64,000 bases of DNA from Perca fluviatilis (lineage: Eukaryota; Chordata; Actinopteri; Perciformes; Percidae), in the NCBI RefSeq assembly GCF_010015445.1, contig NC_053118.1, positions 12,505,937 through 12,569,936 of the forward strand, in the 5' to 3' direction. Each line of letters starts with the position of its first letter. Position 1 is the first letter of the stretch. A program made the translations under genes and the position numbers. This document shows positions 49,202 through 64,000 of the stretch, piece by piece. The notes under the pieces were generated by a model. The model saw nothing but the letters and a program-made list of their open reading frames with translations, was not told the origin of the DNA and searched no databases.

Positions 49202-49719
49202 ATGGAGGCTGCTGTGACAAACACAAACACACGGGAGACAAAAACATCAGTAATAATAGACTCCTCTGAATTAACATGATAAATGTTTAAATTTTGCAAA
49301 ACAGAAGAAAAGGTGCTCCTAAAATAGCAGCAGTGTATTTTCAATCAAACACTGCAGTAATCACCTGTCTTTGGATTCACTAGAAAGCTATTTTAAAACG
49401 TTAACATGTCTTGGCAGAATGTGGGTCATTGGTGAAATGGTGTTGCTACTAAGCACTATATATGTGTAAGTTCGTTAACAATTAGCTTGTAAGCATTTAC
49501 CAAAACACTGCGACAGGCAGCAACAACAGTTTGACATCCCAGCTAACCACAAACAAGGCTAGTAGCTAGCTATTAGCTAACATGCTAGCTAACATTTTGC
49601 TTGCTGGCTCTTGCCTGCTAGATTATTTCATACAAACAAAACACGGGACATAATAGTTTTGTAAATCCGACTACAAGTCGGCGTACGTCTGTAAAATATA
49701 TATGGTGCTGTGTCTCACC

Positions 49720-50049
49720 TTGAATGAAAAGTCTAAGGTCACTTATGCATTTGTTCCTGCACACCCTGTTATACAAATGTCCATCTACACCGACCGGGGG
49801 TATTTCGTGGGAAGCCACTTGTATAAAGATCCCATTAGGTGTAAAAGTCTATATGTATTTATCTGGATTCTTTGTACAAAAAAAAAAATGCTGTTTTTTT
49901 GCAGTTTAATCACATTAATAAATGTTTTTAAAGTATTGCCATTAGGTGTAACATAAGCCATACCCCCATTTTCTGAGATTGGTTTGGTCCATTGCTGCGG
50001 AATAGCTTATCCTCCACCGTAGCTCAGAATAGGTCCTTCAACTGACAAC
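49720..50049. promoter_or_regulatory. Divergent ccdc127/sdha promoter
   Basis: Only about 330 bases separate the proposed ccdc127 noncoding first exon end (49719, minus) from the sdha ATG (50050, plus). Two GATTGG/CCATTG-type CCAAT-like motifs occur around 49978-49993. No TATA box is evident at the proper place. A shared bidirectional promoter is inferred from this spacing and from the same arrangement in mammals. Confidence 0.55.
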
Positions 50050-58322
<8,273 letters not shown>

Positions 58323-58351
58323 GATCTCCTTTCCCTCTCTCCCTTCTCCTC

Positions 58352-61300
58352 TCACATTCAAGTCACTCATTTATCTGCTATTTATAAAGATCACTTTCCT
58401 GTAATAGACATTTTGAGACAAACTGTGCTTATGGTTGCGCATGTGTATCCATTTAGAACAGTTGAATACAAAACTGTCTTGACTTTAAACTCCATTTGTC
58501 TCACCTTCCTGTATTCTGTGTGTTGCCTTGATATAATCTGTGTGCAGCAGATAGATTTCAACACGGGTCTTGTGTGTGTATATACAGTATTATGAGGCAC
58601 TCAAGACAAGTGGGTGACTTTTCAGTCCCTATCTGAAGAACAAAAGCATAGTTAACATGCGGTTCACCGCTTTGCTTTCTGTAATGACACTCTAATTTAC
58701 AAGTCTTTAATTATAACTTCTCTCCTTTTGCTTTCTGAAGTGAAGAGATGGTAGAAATTATTGCAATTTGAAATAGACTCGTCGCCGACAAGCCACAGCG
58801 TGAGGTTTTAAACATGTAAATATTGCAGAAATATACAATAAACATATCTTGTTGAAGCATCAGGTAGTCTTTTCTCACTCATTATGACCTTTTAGTCTTG
58901 GATACTTCACAATACTTTCTAGTTATTCTTTATGTGTATGGAGCAGTTTGTAAAGTACATAATGTATCTCATGCTTAGTAGATAATTCGCTGATCTATCT
59001 ATCTACAGTTCACACCTCTGAAGGTTAACCAAGTTAAGCAGCTAGATGTGTGTATGTGTGTATGTATTTAGCCACATCTGTTCTTTATACACTTTGGTGT
59101 TGCTGTTATCTTCTCTGAAAACTGAGGATAAATTCCAGTAAGGGCTGTGACGTACACATAGCTTTTAAGGTTTCTCATTATTTTCTTCCAAAAGTATTTA
59201 GTAATAAGTATTTGCTTCAGAGCACCTGTGATAACAGCAGTTTGCCATCAAATCAAAGCTGTGTGTGATGTAGAATTGATGGGAAATCCCTACTAACTGG
59301 AATTTCCCCCATTTTTTGCAAATGCAGAAATAAGGAAGTGCTCCATGCTGTCACTTGACATATTGCACAAATTCACATGCCATGCTTCTTGTAACCGTTT
59401 AAAAAAAAGGTTTGAGTCTATTTTATTTTTTTTCTGGGTTTGCAATTTGTACTTATTTTCATATGTTCAATAAAGTGTAGACTCTGCATAGAAACAAGAG
59501 ACTTTGGTCTGTCTCAGTGGTGATTTTAGACCCTTTTTAGGGGAGCTCATTGCTGTTGCCAATGCTATGCACCTGTAACCCAGTCAGGGAAAGTTTTATT
59601 TTTTATTTATTTATTGTTTACACCTCATCATTTCATTTGATTCTGGTAGTCCATAAAGGGACTTTCGTAGTTTTTTCATATGTTCAATATTTTGCATTTA
59701 TTCTCTGTTATAATAAATGCATATATTTATTGTTATCCATTGAAATTAACACTTTTGCAAGGCACTGTATCCGTGTCACATTCTCATCAGGGGCTGAGCC
59801 CCTCTAAAGGTCTGATCCTAGAATCGCCCCTGGTTTGTCTTCTTCCAATAGGCAGGGAATAGACACAAGACAAACCTCTGCATATTTGAATGGTATGATA
59901 AAAGCCCTATAATAAATCCCATATGTAGGTAACAATGTTGACTATTTCAGACGTATACATACAAGTTTGGGTGCTTTTTGAGTTATGACTTTCAGCTTTT
60001 TGTCTAATGCCTGTTTATGGCCACTAAGAGGCAGCAGACAGCACACTGTTGAAGCAGAAGTTCTTCAGCAGCATTGCTGCGTGGTTAATAAACAGCATGT
60101 GTATGTATCGTAGATGATTAGGTTATCTTACCACAACAATGTTACAGTTTAACATTATCATGTGAGAAGTTCAGTTCTTTTATATCATCCCTACTGTAAA
60201 TGCAGGTGTTATACCTTAGTGGAAACTTTTGCAGGAGGAAGTCAATAATCACTTAACAAACACTGAAGTAACCCGAGCCTGTTTCATATCCTGACCGGGC
60301 TGTAAAAGCCAAACCCAGAAAGGCCGGCATTGAAAGTGACGGAGGTAGTTGGCACCCGCACTATTACTGAAAACGAAAGGATTGTTGTTGAGTAAAGAAT
60401 GGAAATAAAATACTTGGTTACTCCCTGTGTGGAATCAGTTGCTACCATTTGTACCTTTATGGAACACTTTCTGAAACATGATCAGCATGTGAATTTAACA
60501 AACTATGATCTCCTACCAGAAAACCTTCATTCATCACACACCTGTATAAGGTACTGGCTAGATAAAGAGAGAGCAAATATTAACACAAGTCGGCATACAT
60601 AATTGAAGTCACTGCAATGTGACATTGAGGTTCAGCAAAGCGAATGTAGGTAAAGATAAGAACATTTGCTGAGAAACCTTCATGTTACTGGATGTTTGCA
60701 GCTTGTACGTAGTGAGACAGGATCAGTTGAGTGTGTTACATTCATGTATATTTTAAGTATGTATTATGGTTAATTATAAGGATGTAAAAGCCTATGATGA
60801 ATTATACAACATAGTTTAATGGGAAATAGAAGCTACAAATTGCCACATTTATCATGCAATGTAACCCACTGTGACTTTTAGCAAAGTAACTTAGTATTAA
60901 TTTTGCAACGGCAATTTTCATATTAAAGGTCCATTTTGGATAGAACATAGAACATTTTTCCATGTTTTAATGTTCAAAAAACACATTGACTGTAACGGCA
61001 CTGTAGCAGCACTTTCTAGAGAGAGAGATTCTAGAGATTGGGCGGGGGTGCTTTCCATAAAATGTTCTCTCAATGCAAATCAAACCAGCTATTAGGCTAA
61101 CTGAAATAAAATCATGCAAATCTCTAGGTATGGTGAAGGGTATGTGATGATGTGGGGCTATTTTAATTCCAAAGGCCAAGGGAACTTTATCAGGATGCAT
61201 AGTATCCTGGATCCATGAAATAACTGGCCTTTAAAAATAAAGATGTGCCTGTCTCTATGGGAATTTAACATAAGGGTCTACTTACTTATGCCCCCTGTAT

Positions 61301-61584
61301 TTTAAGGAAGAATATTTATTTATTTATCATAAACTTATGAGCACCACTGTATATATAGTATAGTTGTGACATCACTAGACCTTATGGCTCGTTTGAAGGC
61401 ACAGTTTCTGAATACGGGCTGTGTGACCGTTTTGATACTTTCAGTGTTTATATAGCACGTTGACCTGCTTTATAATAACAAGAAGACATGGAAATCTCAC
61501 TTTTTTCCAATATGGGAACTTTAAAAGTATGAATTTTGCTACAGTAATTTTCAATTTAAAATACTTACATTCTTCTCCTTTCTA
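58352..61584. repeat. Tandem duplication unit A (sdha 3' flank)
   Basis: Starts 30 bases after the sdha stop codon and contains the sdha 3' UTR and about 2.4 kb of downstream DNA. It is repeated directly as unit B at an offset of 3,234 bases. Differences between copies are rare single bases (for example C to A near 58649, A to G near 58812) plus two gaps in B. No coding region is convincing inside; the 67- and 77-residue ORFs have no domain. The part near 61.19-61.36 kb (ACTTACTTATGCCCCCTG, GAGCACCACTGTATAT) looks like an old Tc1/mariner-type end. Confidence 0.9.
58837..58842 (+). terminator. sdha poly(A) signal
   Basis: AATAAA about 515 bases after the stop codon, inside duplicated unit A. 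A second AATAAA at 59469-59474 falls in the part that unit B has lost. An identical copy of the first signal occurs in unit B at about 62071-62076. Confidence 0.6.
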
Positions 61585-61585
61585 G

Positions 61586-63735
61586 TCACATTCAAGTCAC
61601 TCATTTATCTGCTATTTATAAAGATCACTTTCCTGTAATAGACATTTTGAGACAAACTGTGCTTATGGTTGCGCATGTGTATCCATTTAGAACAGTTGAA
61701 TACAAAACTGTCTTGACTTTAAACTCCATTTGTCTCACCTTCCTGTATTCTGTGTGTTGCCTTGATATAATCTGTGTGCAGCAGATAGATTTCAACACGG
61801 GTCTTGTGTGTGTATATACAGTATTATGAGGCACTCAAGACAAGTGGGTGACTTTTCAGTCCCTATCTGAAGAACAAAAGAATAGTTAACATGCGGTTCA
61901 CCGCTTTGCTTTCTGTAATGACACTCTAATTTACAAGTCTTTAATTATAACTTCTCTCCTTTTGCTTTCTGAAGTGAAGAGATGGTAGAAATTATTGCAA
62001 TTTGAAATAGAATCGTCGCCGACAAGCCACAGCGTGAGGTTTTAAGCATGTAAATATTGCAGAAATATACAATAAACATATCTTGTTGAAGCATCAGGTA
62101 GTCTTTTCTCACTCATTATGACCTTTTAGTCTTGGATACTTCACAATACTTTCTAGTTATTCTTTATGTGTATGGAGCAGTTTGTAAAGTACATAATGTA
62201 TCTCATGCTTAGTAGATAATTCGCTGATCTATCTATCTACAGTTCACACCTCTGAAGGTTAACCAAGTTAAGCAGCTAGATGTGTGTATGTGTGTATGTA
62301 TTTAGCCACATCTGTTCTTTATACACTTTGGTGTTGCTGTTATCTTCTCTGAAAACTGAGGATAAATTCCAGTAAGGGCTGTGACGTACACATAGCTTTT
62401 AAGGTTTCTCATTAATAATCACTTAACAAACACTGAAGTAACCCGAGCCTGTTTCATATCCTGACCGGGCTGTAAAAGCCAAACCCAGAAAGGAGGTAGT
62501 TGGCACCCGCACTATTACTGAAAACGAAAGGATTGTTGTTGAGTAAAGAATGGAAATAAAATACTTGGTTACTCCCTGTGTGGAATCAGTTGCTACCATT
62601 TGTACCTTTATGGAACACTTTCTGAAACATGATCAGCATGTGAATTTAACAAACTATGATCTCCTACCAGAAAACCTTCATTCATCACACACCTGTATAA
62701 GGTACTGGCTAGATAAAGAGAGAGCAAATATTAACACAAGTCGGCATACATAATTGAAGTCACTGCAATGTGACATTGAGGTTCAGCAAAGCGAATGTAG
62801 GTAAAGATAAGAACATTTGCTGAGAAACCTTCATGTTACTGGATGTTTGCAGCTTGTACGTAGTGAGACAGGATCAGTTGAGTGTGTTAAATTCATGTAT
62901 ATTTTAAGTATGTATTATGGTTAATTATAAGGATGTAAAAGCCTATGATGAATTATACAACATAGTTTAATGGGAAATAGAAGCTACAAATTGCCACATT
63001 TATCATGCAATGTAACCCACTGTGACTTTTAGCAAAGTAACTTAGTATTAATTTTGCAACGGCAATTTTCATATTAAAGGTCCATTTTGGATAGAACATA
63101 GAACATTTTTCCATGTTTTAATGTTCAAAAAACACATTGACTGTAACGGCACTGTAGCAGCACTTTCTAGAGAGAGAGATTCTAGAGATTGGCATGGGGT
63201 GCTTTCCATAAAATGTTCTCTCAATGCAAATCAAACCAGCTATTAGGCTAACTGAAATAAAATCATGCAAATCTCTAGGTATGGTGAAGGGTATGTGATG
63301 ATGTGGGGCTATTTTAATTCCAAAGGCCAAGGGAACTTTATCAGGATGCATAGTATCCTGGATCCATGAAATAACTGGCCTTTAAAAATAAAGATGTGCC
63401 TGTCTCTATGGGAATTTAACATAAGGGTCTACTTACTTATGCCCCCTGTATTTTAAGGAAGAATATTTATTTATTTATCATAAACTTATGAGCACCACTG
63501 TATATATAGTATAGTTGTGACATCACTAGACCTTATGGCTCGTTTGAAGGCACAGTTTCTGAATACGGGCTGTGTGACCGTTTTGATACTTTCAGTGTTT
63601 ATATAGCACGTTGACCTGCTTTATAATAACAAGAAGACATGGAAATCTCACTTTTTTCCAATATGGGACCTTTAAAAGTATGAATTTTGCTACAGTAATT
63701 TTCAATTTAAAATACTTACATTCTTCTCCTTTCTA
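61586..63735. repeat. Tandem duplication unit B, partly deleted
   Basis: Direct copy of unit A lacking A positions 59181-60244 (1,064 bases; a single shared A at the break) and 60324-60342 (19 bases; shared GG). The outer junction shows TTCTCCT at both ends of unit A, a short homology that could have seeded the duplication. Because unit B contains the sdha 3' UTR and its poly(A) signal but no coding exon, it is a stray 3' UTR copy. Confidence 0.9.
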
Positions 63736-64000
63736 CTTGAACTATATAAATAACACATTATTTTATCAGACATGTCTGGGAGGCATCGTGCGAACGTGAA
63801 GTGTTATAACCACAGTGCAGCTCTTCTCAAAACACGGGTAGTAAAACAACCACAAGACTGAAGAATGCAGTTATAAGAAAACCACTTGAAAAATGTCGAT
63901 GCCCTATTTCCAAGGCAGATGCATTACGGGAAATGTTAACAGCTATAAACCGGTCAAACCAGTTCAACCAAAGCACCTTCCTCCTCTTCACAGCATTAAA
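63736..64000. other. Unduplicated DNA after unit B
   Basis: Single-copy sequence to the window end. A TATATAAATA motif occurs near 63743. No exon can be supported in this short stretch. Confidence 0.4.

Noticed and set aside
60399..63351. Paired 67- and 77-residue ORFs present in both duplicate units
   Set aside because: Their identity between units reflects the recent DNA duplication, not selection. No splice signals, domain or coding bias; the 77-residue one overlaps an apparent old transposon end.

Overview
The window is animal nuclear DNA, almost certainly from a spiny-rayed (percomorph) teleost fish. Genes are split by short GT-AG introns. The intergenic and intronic DNA is full of short hAT-like, piggyBac-like and foldback DNA elements, tRNA-derived SINEs and microsatellites of a type common in such fishes. 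There are no bacterial features and no CRISPR array. I rebuilt the genes by hand from splice sites, reading frame and remembered vertebrate protein families; no search was run.

Layout, left to right. (1) 2.4-8.2 kb, minus: zhx1, a five-homeodomain transcription factor in seven coding exons, with a probable noncoding first exon near 10.1-10.45 kb. (2) 11.9-30.7 kb, minus: atad2, an AAA+ ATPase/bromodomain chromatin protein with 29 coding exons; zhx1 and atad2 are also neighbours in mammals. (3) 32.1-37.7 kb, minus: psma2, proteasome subunit alpha-2. It lies head to head with (4) mrpl32 (38.6-40.2 kb, plus), the mitochondrial ribosomal protein bL32m; this pair is also conserved in mammals. (5) 42.2-43.9 kb, plus: a two-exon gene for a 164-residue protein I cannot name. 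(6) 44.2-45.25 kb, minus: probable last exons of a second unnamed gene. (7) 47.4-49.2 kb, minus: ccdc127. It lies head to head with (8) sdha (50.05-58.3 kb, plus), the flavoprotein subunit of succinate dehydrogenase in 15 exons, again a pair conserved in mammals. (9) 58.35-63.74 kb: a recent tandem duplication of the sdha 3' flank, whose second copy has lost 1,064 and 19 bases.

The named genes do not form one pathway. Two pairs share a short divergent promoter region: psma2/mrpl32 (protein turnover and mitochondrial translation) and ccdc127/sdha (sdha being respiratory complex II). zhx1 and atad2 are nuclear regulators.

Most notable: the predicted Zhx1 has no zinc fingers although its N terminus, the downstream conserved block and all five homeodomains are present; two of its introns cut homeodomains just before the WF of helix 3; there are two unrecognised genes between mrpl32 and ccdc127; the sdha 3' end is freshly duplicated; and microsatellites sit directly at splice sites of mrpl32 and sdha.
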